From Conus ventricosus (lineage: Eukaryota; Mollusca; Gastropoda; Neogastropoda; Conidae), in assembly GCA_018398815.1 (NCBI GenBank), contig JAFLJL010014906.1, positions 19,114 to 83,113 on the forward strand: a DNA stretch of 64,000 nucleotides, read 5' to 3'. A program made the translations under genes and the position numbers. Numbering within the stretch: position 1 is the stretch's first letter; every line of letters begins with the position of its first letter. The notes under the pieces were generated by a model. It did not search any database. It had not been told where the DNA came from and saw nothing but the letters and a program-made list of their open reading frames with translations. Shown in pieces: positions 11,221 through 63,001 of this stretch.

Positions 11221-11263
11221 CATATTATTATTCATATGTTGTTGGCTTTTTTTTTTGGTCCAG

Positions 11264-11340
11264 GTCATAGCATGGATGATGCTTCTCAACAGAGTCTGTC
11301 CACACTGTTTTCTGCCATCAACATCAAGTGCTCCGTGTAA
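11264..11340 (+). CDS. Terminal coding exon of an unidentified host gene
   Basis: A polypyrimidine tract and CAG (11245-11263) precede an exon that reads GHSMDDASQQSLSTLFSAIN and five more residues before TAA at 11338, if the previous exon supplies one base. A poly(A) signal AATAAA lies at 11502-11507. The reading and its flanks are the same in the mirror copy (60698-60774). The gene is convergent with WDR3, whose stop is 2.4 kb away. I do not recognise the protein; upstream exons would lie left of the LINE or outside the window. Confidence 0.45.
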
Positions 11341-11571
11341 CACTTTCCCTTCCTGTTTTCTGCATGTGTTATCACTGGTAGGGATTTAATGTATCTCTGC
11401 AGTTCTTTGTCCTGTTTCTTTTTTTTTCTTTTTTTTTTAATGTATCGCCATCAAGGATTCTATGTACTTTAAACTCTAGCAGAAGTATAACTGAACTTGG
11501 AAATAAATTTCTGTGGACATAAATCATGGAGTTTTTTTTTCTCACCCTGTGTGCTTGTTATGTGTATGCAG

Positions 11572-11589
11572 GAGAGAGAGAGAGAGAGA

Positions 11590-11634
<45 letters not shown>

Positions 11635-12076
11635 AGTGTGTGTTAGTGTGTGTGTGTTAGTGTTAGTGTGTGTGTGTATGCGTGCGAGTGGAGTATACGA
11701 TCGAACACAAACCACAGCAGAGATCTCTAATTGTCCAAATATCTTTCAGTTATCTGTGTGACCTGGGTGTTTGGAACAATGAGATGAATCAATGTGAGTG
11801 TATTGAAACATCACAGGTGTTGCGGAGATGACTCTTTGGGGTTCTGTACTTCAGACAGAAAATGTGTCTGTCATGCATCTATCTGCATGTCAGAGGTCTC
11901 TCTTGGGGGGGGGGGGGGGGGGGGGGGGGGGCATTTTTTTTTTCCTGTATGGTGCACCAGTGTCTGATGTCACAAGCTTTTGTAGGTCCAGAGTTTTGCT
12001 GATGGGACTCAACTTGATTCAACAGTTGCCATTGCCAAAACTGATGGACTGTTAGACATCATTACATGTTTTTGTG

Positions 12077-12137
<61 letters not shown>

Positions 12138-12175
12138 GTGTGCATGCATGCATGTGTGTGTGCGTGTGTGTGTGA
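11572..12175. repeat. GA/GT microsatellites and a poly-G run
   Basis: A (GA)n(GT)n tract lies at about 11572-11690, a 27-base G run at 11905-11931 followed by a T run, and a long GT tract at about 12070-12175. Between them is unremarkable non-coding sequence. Confidence 0.85.
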
Positions 12176-12195
12176 AGATAATATGTGGTGGTAAA

Positions 12196-13212
12196 AGTTC
12201 ACATTTCAAACTCTGTAAAGAGAATTTTTGTGATACCAGTTCACATTCCGAACTCTTTAAACAAATTCATTGTGATAACCGTTGACATTCTGAACTCTGT
12301 AAACAGAATTCTTTGTGGGAACAGTGCACATTCTGAACTCTGTAAACAGAATTCTTTGTGATAACAGTTTACATTCTGAACTCCTAAAGCAAAATGTTTA
12401 GTGGTGAAGTTTATATTATGAACTCTGTGAACAGAACACTTTCTAGGAACAGTTCGCACTCTGAATTCTGTACACAGAATGCTTTACTACATTCTACATT
12501 TTGCAAAGTGAATTCTTTTGTGGCAACAGCTTACAGTCTACATTCCATAAATAGAATGCTTTGTGGCATTGTTAAAATCATGAATTCGGTATTTTAATCA
12601 GATGTTTTGTGGTTACAGTTCACATTCTGAGCCCTGCAAGCAGCATACTTTCTTGTGACAGTTCAGTCTGAACTCTGTAAACTGAATGCTTTGTGTTAAC
12701 AGTTCACAGTCTGAACTCTGTGAACAAAGAGCACAAAATGCTCCTAGGCAACAGCTCATAATCGGAATAGACAATTCAGGGGACACTTTGTTGTAAAACT
12801 GTTTACATTTTGTATCCTGAACACAGAATTCTTTGCGGCAACAGTTCCCAGTTTGCACTCCATAAACAGAAAGCTTTGTGTTATCAGTTCACATTCAGTA
12901 CCCTGTAAACGGAATGATTTGTTCAAACAATGTACATTCTGAACTCTGTAGACATGATGCTTTGTGGTGACAGTTTTAATTCTGAACTCTAAGAAAAAAA
13001 TTTTTTAATCCATGAATAAAAAATAAAGAGGCTTTGTGGTATTAGTTTACATTCTGAACTCTGTGAAGAGAATGCTTTGTGGTATAAATTCACTGTAAGA
13101 AAAATGCTTTATGGTAACAGTTCACATTTTGAAGTCTGTGAAGAGAACAGTGTGTAGTATCGTTCACATTCTGAACACTGTAAGAAAAATGCTTTGTGGC
13201 AACAGTTCAACT
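12196..13212. repeat. Degenerate minisatellite downstream of WDR3
   Basis: About twenty diverged units of 40-60 bp share the core ACAGTTCACATTCTGAACTC followed by TGTAAACAGAATTCTTTGTG. Frames in this stretch are short and reflect the repeat. It fills the space beyond the 3' end of WDR3 in both arms (58845-59860 on the right). Confidence 0.75.
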
Positions 13213-13730
13213 ACAGAACTTCTCAAATAACTGCACTCTTATTATTGCTGATTGTTATTTGCTTTTGTTTCAATTGTCTGCTGCTGTGACACTCATATAA
13301 TGAAAAATATTTGTAGATCTGGTTCTGAACTGTGATTGAGGCATGTGAAGAACAGAAAGCAGAACAAAGAAACAAGCACACTTTAAAACAACCGTCTCAA
13401 ACAAAATGAGGTTTCATTCAAACAGTTTAATTCTCTGTGCGAATTAACCACATACATCACCTTTATTACATTCCACCAGTTCAAACCTCCCTTCCTCTCA
13501 GTCGCACCACACACACGCATGCATGCACACACACATGCGCGTGCGCATACACACACACCGCCTGGGCATACACACCCACGCCTGGGCATACACACCCACA
13601 CAAAATTGTTTATATCATCTTCCAACTGCTCCCAGCACATCTGCTAACATGCACAGGAAAGGAACTGCATACCTGCGTGCTCAAATACACACTTGATGTA
13701 CAAGTTCCACAACCAAACGTGCATGACAGT

Positions 13731-33632
<19,902 letters not shown>

Positions 33633-33664
33633 CTGTCCAGTAACATGAGGGATTAATTCTACAC

Positions 33665-34810
33665 CGTTATTCCGTTCTACGACCACGTCCACCAAACTGA
33701 AACCTTAGTTCTACACAGTCCTTCAGTTCTACGACCACGTCCACCAAACTGAAACCTTAGTTCTACACAGTCCTTCAGTTCTATGACCATGTCCACCAAC
33801 CTGAAATCTTAGTTCTACCACAGTCCTTCAGTTCTAATGACCATGTCCACCAAACTGAAACCTTAGTTTACACAGTCCTTCAGTTCTATGACCATGCCCC
33901 ACCAACCTGAAATCTTAGTTCTTACACAGTCCTTCAGTCTATGACCATGTCCACCAAACTGAAACCTTAAGTTCTAAAACAGTCCTTCAGTTCTATGTGG
34001 ACCAGTCCCCCAAACCTGGAACCTTAGTTCTAAAACAGTCCTTCAGTTCTAGTGACCATGTCCACCAACCTGGAACCTTAGTTCTACACAGTCCTTCATT
34101 TCTACGACCACGTCACCAAACCCTTTAAACCTTAGTTCAAACACTGTTTTTTCAGTTCTATGACCACATCCCCCCAAACTGAACCTTAGTTCTACACAGT
34201 CCTTCAGTTCTATGACCAGTCCACCAAACTGAAACCTTAGTTCTACAAAAGTCCTTCAGTTCTATGTGACCATGTCCACCAACCTGGAACCTTAGTTCAA
34301 ACACAGTCCTTCAGTTCAAACGACCACGTCTACCCAACCTGAAACCTTAGTTCTACCCCTGTTCTTCAGTTCTAGGGACCACATCCACCAAACGAAACCT
34401 TAGTTCTTACACAGTCCTTCAGTTCTATGACCATGTCCACCAACCTGAAACCTTAGTTCTACACAGTCCTTCAGTTTCAAAACGACCACGTCCACCAACC
34501 TAAAAACCTTATTTTCCAAACACTGTCCTTCATTTTCTACGACCACGTCCACCAACCTAAAACCCTTTAGTTCTACAAACTGTCCATTCATTAAAAACGA
34601 CCACGTCCACCAACCCTTTAAACCTTATTCAACACGCCCCTTCAGTTCTATGTGACCATGTCCCCCAAAACCTGAAACCTTAGTTCTACACTTTTTCTTC
34701 AGTTCTATGTGACCAGGGTCCACCAACCCTGAAACCTTAGTTCAACACTGTCCTTCAGTTCTATGTGACCATGTCCACCAACCTGAAACCTTAGTTCTAC
34801 ACTGTTCTTT
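33665..34810. repeat. About 53-bp minisatellite upstream of a WDR3 exon
   Basis: About twenty units with minus-strand core GAACTAAGGTTTCAG, GGTGGACATGGTC and ACTGAAGGACTGTGTA. Each unit has a TTTCAG acceptor-like site. Copies in this arm near 34000-34780 are unusually irregular (inserted CCC, TTT, AAA), as in unpolished contig ends. The mirror is 37368-38470. Confidence 0.85.
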
Positions 34811-34825
34811 CAGTTTGGCGTCAAT

Positions 34826-35683
34826 ACGTACCATGGTAAAGACAATAGCATTCACACGGCAGTTAGTCTGCTCTGCCAGGCCGAAGTTTTGTGTGGCTAA
34901 TGCAGTGATAAGACAGTCACGTGTGCCCAAACCCCCCTTTCCGCCTAGGGAGAACCAGTGTAAGTCTCCCATACGTCATTTCTCTCTCGGCCTGTCGTCC
35001 AAGCAAGATAAGTCTTTGTGCTCTGTCCCCGCCTTCTCTTGCCGTGTTTCTAATAGCCTTGTGTTTGCTTCTTTGCTTTATTGTTGTGGCTTGCGCGCTT
35101 CACCCTTTCATTCTTTGAAAACCGTGGGGCTTTTGGTTTGGTGTGCTTTATTCATTTGTTTAAACCACGCCATCCTCGCCTTGTGCTTTTGTCCTCCCCA
35201 CTCGCGACTTGCATTCGGGGGCTTTCGATCTTTTAAAGTCGGAAACTTTCCATCGCCGGTTTCGCCCTTCTCCCCCAGTTTTGGCTTTTTACGGCCCCTT
35301 GTTCCAACGAATTCTCGGTCCCTTCCCTTCCATTTGGACTCCCGATTCGCCTAACTTTCACGTAGTCCACTCGGATTCCATTTTCTTCGCCGGTCGGTTT
35401 CCCCCATTTTTGTTTTTCGACCGGCCAAAACCCCCGTCACTTACGATCGACCTGCCTCGATCTCTCACGACTTCTCGTTGCAAATTTTTACAATTCAGTG
35501 TCTCACGAGGTTGCTTGACCCTTATATCCCCCAATCCACCTTTGTCCCCCCTTTGCATCGGCTTCCGTGTTTTTTTCCCCACCCCAGTGCCCAACATGGT
35601 GAAGGACCTAACGCCCGAGGCGCTCCACTCTTCGCAGGCCCTCGGGGGGTCGTGCTTCCCCCCCTCCCACATTGCGTTCGGGG
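34826..35683. other. Unclassified CpG-rich sequence at the left contig edge
   Basis: No gene is recognised. The stretch is CpG-rich and pyrimidine-rich on the plus strand, unlike the AT-rich introns. It matches 36684-37350 in reverse complement to the gap edge and continues about 150 bases further. Long frames that pass into the N run are meaningless. It could be a CpG island near the WDR3 5' region or another repeat. Confidence 0.4.
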
Positions 35684-36683
35684 NNNNNNNNNNNNNNNNN
35701 NNNNNNNNNNNNNNNNNNNNNNNNNNNNNNNNNNNNNNNNNNNNNNNNNNNNNNNNNNNNNNNNNNNNNNNNNNNNNNNNNNNNNNNNNNNNNNNNNNNN
35801 NNNNNNNNNNNNNNNNNNNNNNNNNNNNNNNNNNNNNNNNNNNNNNNNNNNNNNNNNNNNNNNNNNNNNNNNNNNNNNNNNNNNNNNNNNNNNNNNNNNN
35901 NNNNNNNNNNNNNNNNNNNNNNNNNNNNNNNNNNNNNNNNNNNNNNNNNNNNNNNNNNNNNNNNNNNNNNNNNNNNNNNNNNNNNNNNNNNNNNNNNNNN
36001 NNNNNNNNNNNNNNNNNNNNNNNNNNNNNNNNNNNNNNNNNNNNNNNNNNNNNNNNNNNNNNNNNNNNNNNNNNNNNNNNNNNNNNNNNNNNNNNNNNNN
36101 NNNNNNNNNNNNNNNNNNNNNNNNNNNNNNNNNNNNNNNNNNNNNNNNNNNNNNNNNNNNNNNNNNNNNNNNNNNNNNNNNNNNNNNNNNNNNNNNNNNN
36201 NNNNNNNNNNNNNNNNNNNNNNNNNNNNNNNNNNNNNNNNNNNNNNNNNNNNNNNNNNNNNNNNNNNNNNNNNNNNNNNNNNNNNNNNNNNNNNNNNNNN
36301 NNNNNNNNNNNNNNNNNNNNNNNNNNNNNNNNNNNNNNNNNNNNNNNNNNNNNNNNNNNNNNNNNNNNNNNNNNNNNNNNNNNNNNNNNNNNNNNNNNNN
36401 NNNNNNNNNNNNNNNNNNNNNNNNNNNNNNNNNNNNNNNNNNNNNNNNNNNNNNNNNNNNNNNNNNNNNNNNNNNNNNNNNNNNNNNNNNNNNNNNNNNN
36501 NNNNNNNNNNNNNNNNNNNNNNNNNNNNNNNNNNNNNNNNNNNNNNNNNNNNNNNNNNNNNNNNNNNNNNNNNNNNNNNNNNNNNNNNNNNNNNNNNNNN
36601 NNNNNNNNNNNNNNNNNNNNNNNNNNNNNNNNNNNNNNNNNNNNNNNNNNNNNNNNNNNNNNNNNNNNNNNNNNNNNNNNNNN
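35684..36683. other. Assembly gap of exactly 1000 N
   Basis: A round-number gap of the kind inserted by scaffolding software. It lies at the centre of the inverted duplication. Its true size is unknown. Confidence 0.98.
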
Positions 36684-37350
36684 GACTCGTGGAGTGACCA
36701 CTGAAATTGTATTAAATGCAACGAAAGTCAGTGAGAGATCGAGGCAGGTCGATCGTAAGTGACGCGGTTTTGGCCGTCGAAAACAAAATGGCGGAACGAC
36801 CGGCGAAGAAATGGAATCCGAGTGGACTACGTAAAGTTAGGCGAATCGGGAGTCCAAATGGAAGGAGAAGGGACCGAGATTCGTTGAACAAGGGCCGTAA
36901 AAGCCAAACTGGGAGAAAGGGCGAAACCGGCGATGGAGTTCCGACTTTAAAAGATCGAAAAGCGCCGAATGCAAGTCGCGAGTGCCGAGACAAAAGCACA
37001 AAGGCGAGGATGGCGTGGTTAAACAAATGAATAAAGCACACCAAACAAAAAGCCCCACCGGTTCAGAATGAAAGGGTGAAGCGCGCAAGCCACAACAAAT
37101 AAGCAAGAAGCAAACACAGGCTATCTAAGCACAACGGCAAAGAGAAGGCGAGACAGAGCCAAGACTTATCTTGCTTGGACGACAGGCCGAGAGAGAAATG
37201 ACGTATGGGAGACTTACACTGCTTCTCCCTACGGCGGAAGTGGGTTGGGCACCACGTGACTGTCTTATCACTGCATTAGCCACACAAAAACTTCGGCCTG
37301 GCAGAGCAGACTAACTGCCGTGATGCTATTGTCTGACATGGTACAGTATA
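36684..37350. other. Unclassified CpG-rich sequence at the right contig edge
   Basis: Reverse complement of the left edge with many small differences. A 104-codon plus-strand frame at 36716-37030 is very rich in Arg and Lys (SIVSDAVLAVENKMAERPAK) and is disrupted in the left arm, so I do not call it a gene. Confidence 0.4.
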
Positions 37351-37367
37351 TGACGCCAAACTGAAGA

Positions 37368-38470
37368 ACAGTGTAGAACTAAGGTTTCAGGTTGGTGGAC
37401 ATGGTCACATAGAACTGAAGGACAGTGTAGAACTAAGGTTTCAGGTTGGTGGACATGGTCACATAGAACTGAAGAACAGTGTAGAACTAGGTTTCAGGTG
37501 GTGGACATGGTCACATAGAACTGAAGGACTGTGTAGAACTAAGGTTTCAGGTTGGTGGACGTGGTCGTAGAACTGAAGGACAGTGTAGAACTAAGGTTTC
37601 AGGTTGGTGGACGTGGTCGTAGAACTGAAGGACAGTGTAGAACTAAGGTTTCAGGTTGGTGGACGTGGTCGTAGAAACTGAAGGACTGTGTAGAACTAGG
37701 TTTCAGGTTGGTGGACATGGTCATAGACTGAAGGACTGTGTAGAACTAAGGTTTCAGTTTGGTGGATGTGGTCATAGAACTGAAGAACAGTGTAGAACTA
37801 GGTTTCAGGTTGGTAGACGTGGTCGTAGAACTGAAGGACTGTGTAGAACTAAGGTTCCAGGTTGGTGGACATGGTCACATAGAACTGAAGGACTGTGTAG
37901 AACTAAGGTTTCAGTTTGGTGGACATGGTCATAGAACTGAAGGACTGTGTAGAACTAAGGTTTCGTTTGGTGGATTTGGTCATAGAACTGAAGAACAGTG
38001 TAGAACTAAGGTTTCAGGTTGGTAGACGTGGTCGTAGAACTGAAGGACTGTGTAGAACAAAGGTTCCAGGTTGGTGGACATGGTCACATAGAACTGAAGG
38101 ACTGTGTAGAACTAAGGTTCCAGGTTGGTGGACATGGTCACATAGAACTGAAGGACTGTGTAGAACTAAGGTTTCAGTTTGGTGGACATGGTCATAGAAC
38201 TGAAGGACTGTGTAGAACTAAGATTTTCAGGTTGGTGGACATGGTCATAGAACTGAAGGACTGTGTAGAACTAAGGTTTCAGTTTGGTGGACTTGGTCAT
38301 AGAACTGAAGGACTGTGTAGAACTAAGATTTCAGGTTGGTGGACATGGTCATAGAACTGAAGGACTGTGTAGAACTAAGGTTTCAGTTTGGTGGACGTGG
38401 TCGTAGAATGAAGGACTGTGTAGAACTTAAGGTTTCAGTTTGGTGGACGTGGTCGTAGAACGGAATAACG
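37368..38470. repeat. About 53-bp minisatellite, right arm
   Basis: Mirror of 33665-34810 with cleaner units. Frames giving Val-Asp-Val-Val-Val-Glu-Leu-Lys repeats are artefacts of the array. Confidence 0.9.
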
Positions 38471-38502
38471 GTGTAGAATTAATCCCTCATGTTACGGGAC
38501 AG

Positions 38503-58320
<19,818 letters not shown>

Positions 58321-58844
58321 ACTGTCATGCACGTTTGGTTGTGGAACTTGTACATCAAGTGTGTATTTGAGCACGCAGGTATGCAGTTCCTTTCCTGTGC
58401 ATGTTAGCAGATGTGCTGGGAGCAGTTGGAAGATGATTTAAACAATTTTGTGTGGGTGTGTATGCCCAGGCGTGGGTGTGTATGCCCAGGCGTGTGTGTG
58501 TATGCGCACGCGCATGTGTGTGTGCATGCATGCGTGTGTGTGGTGCGACTGAGAGGAAGGGAGGTTTGAACTGGTGGAATGTAATAAAGGTGATGTATGT
58601 GGTTAATTCGCACAGAGAATTAAACTGTTTGAATGAAACCTCATTTTGTTTGAGACGGTTGTTTTAAAGTGTGCTTGTTTCTTTGTTCTGCTTTCTGTTC
58701 TTCACATGCCTCAATTCACAGTTCAGAACAGATCTACAAATTATTTTCATTATATGAGTGTCACAGCAGCAGACAATTGAAACAAAAGCAAATAACAATC
58801 AGCAATAATAAGAGTGCAGTTATTTGAGAAGTTCTGTAGTTGAA

Positions 58845-59860
58845 CTGTTGCCACAAAGCATTTTTCTTACAGTGTTCAGAATGTGAACGATACTACACAC
58901 TGTTCTCTTCACAGACTTCAAAATGTGAACTGTTACCATAAAGCATTTTTCTTACAGTGAATTTATACCACAAAGCATTCTCTTCACAGAGTTCAGAATG
59001 TAAACTAATACCACAAAGCTCTTTATTTTTTATTCATGGATTAAAAAATTTTTTTCTTAGAGTTCAGAATTAAAACTGTCACCACAAAGCATCATGTCTA
59101 CAGAGTTCAGAATGTACATTGGTTTGAACAAATCATTCCGTTTACAGGGTACTGAATGTGAACTGATAACACAAGCTTTCTGTTTATGGAGTGCAAACTG
59201 GGAACTGTTGCCGCAAAGAATTCTGTGTTCAGGATACAAAATGTAAACAGTTTTACAACAAAAGTGTCCCCTGAATTGTCTATTCCGATTATGAGCTGTT
59301 GCCTAGGAGCATTTTGTGCTCTTTGTTCACAGAGTTCAGACTGTGAACTGTTAACACAAAGCATTCAGTTTTACAGAGTTCAGACTGAACTGTCACAAGA
59401 AAGTATGCTGCTTGCAGGGCTCAGAATGTGAACTGTAACACAAAACATCTGATTAAAATACGAATTCATGATTTTAACAATGCCACAAAGCATTCTATTT
59501 ATGGAATGTAGACTGTAAGCTGTTGCCACAAAAGAATTCACTTTGCAAAATGTAGAATGTAGTAAAGCATTCTGTGTACAGAATTCAGAGTGCGAACTGT
59601 TCCTAGAAAGTGTTCTGTTCACAGAGTTCATAATATAAACTTCACCACTAAACATTTTGCTTTAGGAGTTCAGAATGTAAACTGTTATCACAAAGAATTC
59701 TGTTTACAGAGTTCAGAATGTGCACTGTTCCCACAAAGATTCTGTTTACAGAGTTCAGATGTCAACGGTTATCACAATGAATTTGTTTAAAGAGTTCGGA
59801 ATGTGAACTGGTATCACAAAAATTCTCTTTACAGAGTTTGAAATGTGAACTTTTACCACC
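58845..59860. repeat. Degenerate minisatellite downstream of WDR3, mirror copy
   Basis: Reverse complement of 12196-13212 with scattered indels. Followed by CA tracts at about 59875-59970 and a C run at 60114-60141. Confidence 0.75.
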
Positions 59861-59909
59861 ACATTATATCTTCACACACACACGCACACACACATGCATG
59901 CATGCACAC

Positions 59910-59968
<59 letters not shown>

Positions 59969-60409
59969 CACAAAAACATGTAATGATGTCTAACAGTCCA
60001 TCAGTTTTGGCAATGGCAACTGTTGAATCAAGTTGAGTCCCATCAGCAAAACTCTGGACCTACAAAAGCTTGTGACATCAGACACTGGTGCACCATACAG
60101 GAAAAAAAAAATGCCCCCCCCCCCCCCCCCCCTCCCCCCCCAAGAGAGGACCTCTGACATGCAGATAGATTGCATGACAGACAATTTTCTGTCTGAAGTA
60201 CAGACCCAAAGAGTCATCTCCGCAACACCTGTGATGTTTCAATACACTCACATTGATTCATCTCATTGTTCCAAACACCCAGGTCACACAGATAACTGAA
60301 AGATATTTGGACAATTAGAGATCTCTGCTGTGGTTTTGTTCGATCGTATACTCCACTCGCACGCATACACACACACACTAACACTAACACACACACACTA
60401 ACACACACT

Positions 60410-60450
<41 letters not shown>

Positions 60451-60697
60451 TCTCTCTCTCTCTCTCTCCTGCATACACATAACAAGCACACAGGGTGAGA
60501 AAAAAAAACTCCATGATTTATGTCCACAGAAATTTATTTCCAAGTTCAGTTATACTTCTGCTAGAGTTTAAGTACATAGAATCCTTGATGGCGATACATT
60601 AAAAAAAAAAGAAAAAAAAAGAAACAGGACAAAGAACTGCAGAGATACATTAATCCCTACCAGTGATAACACATGCAGAAAACAGGAAGGGAAAGTG

Positions 60698-60774
60698 TTA
60701 CACGGAGCACTTGATGTTGATGGCAGAAAACAGTGTGGACAGACTCTGTTGAGAAGCATCATCCATGCTATGAC
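60698..60774 (-). CDS. Terminal exon of unidentified gene, mirror copy
   Basis: Same reading as 11264-11340 (ending SAINIKCSV, then TAA), with the same acceptor. Confidence 0.45.
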
Positions 60775-61018
60775 CTGGACCAAAAAAAAAAAGCCAACAA
60801 CATATGAATAATAATATGGCGGCAACAACAACATCAACAAGAAAAGCAAAGAAGAGCAACATAAGCAGCAGCAGCAAGAACAACAACAACAAGAACAAAA
60901 ACTACAACGGCAGCAGCAGCAGCAGTAAACACAAAACAACAGCAGCAGTAAATACAACTACGCTCATTTATCACAAAAATACAACTACGCTCATTCACCA
61001 CAAAAATAACCAATCAAA

Positions 61019-61884
61019 CTGTGGCTTGTCTCCCTCCGGGGGTTGCGACCTTGTCGTGGTCGGAGGGCTTGCGCGGTCCAGTGATCCCTTAGGCTTTGCT
61101 GGCGGGGGCATCAATACTTGGAGATAGGCTGGTTTTTTCCAACTGCTTCTAGGCCTGTGAAGTTGAGATGCTGCCTGGCCTAAGCGTAACGTGGTAAGGA
61201 GTTGATGCCCCTGGTAGGGCTTCCCATGTCAGATAGGCTAAGGGTGAGGATCCTGACTAAGAGTAACCCGCCTTTCTCCTTTTCTTGTTTTCTGCCTTTC
61301 CTATTGGCCCTTTTCTATCTTCGTCTCCCCTTCAAGTCTTCTTTTCCACACTCCTTTTCTCTCTGTGGTCTCCTTAAGATCCACCGCGTTTGCCGTGCGG
61401 TGCGACCTGTGTCGGAGGGGGATGAGATCACTGGTGATTGAGAGGGCCAGCGCTCTCAACACATCACTTTGGCTCGGACCTCTCCTAGACAGGGAGTACA
61501 CTTTGGCCTGGGTGTACTATACCCAGACAGCAAGGGTCCTAGGAACCCACCTAGGGCCTACCTAGGTTTGGCTAGATTCAGCTGTCCAAGCTGGAGCTAG
61601 CTAGAACCTAGGTGGACCCTAGTACCCTTGCTGTTAGGGTAATCGGCTCCCTTCTTGGGGCTGGGTCAAGACAGGCAGTTCTCTGCTGGCCAAGTAAACC
61701 CCTGCAGTGCTCAGCTCTCTGTTCCCGGGAGTTGGCATGATCAGGGGGGATAGGGTTGGTGCTTCTGTTTGTCGTATGTCTCTCCCGAAGCCTGGAAGGG
61801 GTCAAGACATTGGTTTCTTGGCCCTGGCCTTAGTTGGACTCCAAGGTGGGTGGGTAAGGGAGGGATGAAACACATAAACTAAAT
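61019..61884 (+). promoter_or_regulatory. LINE 5' leader, mirror copy
   Basis: Reverse complement of 10146-11026, including the hairpin. Confidence 0.5.
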
Positions 61885-62654
61885 ATGGCTTTTTCAAAAA
61901 ATATCCCCCCAAAAAGAAGAGGAAGGCAGCATCCCCTATTTCAGGGGATTTTCAAACAGACAGTGATTCTGACAGTGAGGTAGACGAGGACAGGTTTCTG
62001 GGCTTCCTGGCTCGTGATGGAAGGGAGGAGCAGGAAAGACCCCTTTCAGCTCTGAGCCCTTTTGCCATACAAAAGGGCTTTCAAGGTTTGGCAGGTGACC
62101 TCGGTCCATAAAAAGGTTGAGGAATGGCTCATTTCTAATTCAATGTAAATCACAAAAACAATCTGAACAGCTGTTGGGGCAACAAAACCAATGGACAGGG
62201 AGATCAAGGTGACTCCCATAAACAGTTGAATTCGTCGAAAGGTGTGATTCGCTGCGAGAATTAGCAGGTGTCTCGGAGGCAGAGATCATAAACGGAACTG
62301 GCGTCCCAGGGTTGTGACGGAGGTGCGCAGGGTGACAGTAAAAAAGGTGCGGAAAGAGTGGCCACCAACACCTCTTTCTGACATTCTGCAACCCTGTGCT
62401 GCCTCCGGTCATCAAAGTTGGCTACCTGAACGTCCTGTGTTCAGTTATATGTTCCGTCCCCATTGAGGTGCTTCAGATGCCAGAGGTTTGGCCATGTCAG
62501 AGACCGCTGTTCTGGGCAGGAGGTGTGCGGTGTTTGCTGTAAGGCGACCCATGATGGGCCGTGTAAAGATCGGCCCATTGTGCTAACTGCGGTGGCGACC
62601 ATCCCTCCTATTCACGAAACTGCCCTCTTTGGATTCAGGAATCCACTATACAAC
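61885..62654 (+). pseudogene. LINE ORF1 N-terminal part, mirror copy
   Basis: ATG 61885 gives MAFSKNIPPKKKRKAASPIS and stays open through GFLARDGREEQERPLSALS, supporting this start. Frameshifts follow after about 62100. It is cut by the Ty3 LTR at 62655. Confidence 0.75.
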
Positions 62655-62970
62655 TGTGATAGAATTCGGTTGAAAGATACGCATGCGCGACGAGACCGAC
62701 GCTCGGCTTGGCGGTTTTCTCTGGCCATTTTCTAGACAAATTATAGTGGATCACAAAACATCATTAAGCGTGTTTGTCTGACGTCGTGTGCTGCTGATCG
62801 TGATATGGTGGCAGCGGTCCTCAAGTGCCACGTCTCCCATAGTGACAGTGCCTCTCAGTGACGTTTTACCTTTTTTTTTCTCGAAACGACTCTCTGTGCC
62901 GTTTCAACGACCGAACCTACGAGTACGAAGTCAACGGACAGGTGCAGAATTGGTCAGATAAGTGTGAATT

Positions 62971-63001
<31 letters not shown>

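Noticed and set aside
12009..12209. His/Thr-rich and Cys/Val-rich frames over CA/GT tracts (also at 27859, 44034, 59845)
   Set aside because: Microsatellite translation artefacts.
34826..34940. An upstream WDR3 exon (ITALATQNFGLAEQTN reading)
   Set aside because: It does not resemble the expected WD-repeat sequence before GHHAEV and the mirror copy has incompatible indels.
35209..36762. Frames of 340-517 codons across the gap
   Set aside because: They consist mainly of N translated as unknown residues.
36716..37030. A 104-codon basic protein
   Set aside because: Its mirror copy is disrupted, the composition is biased by CpG-rich DNA, and no family is recognised.
37656..38354. Open frames rich in VDVVVELKDCVEL resembling a repeat protein
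   Set aside because: They follow the 53-bp minisatellite, differ between frames and contain no start or homology beyond the repeat.
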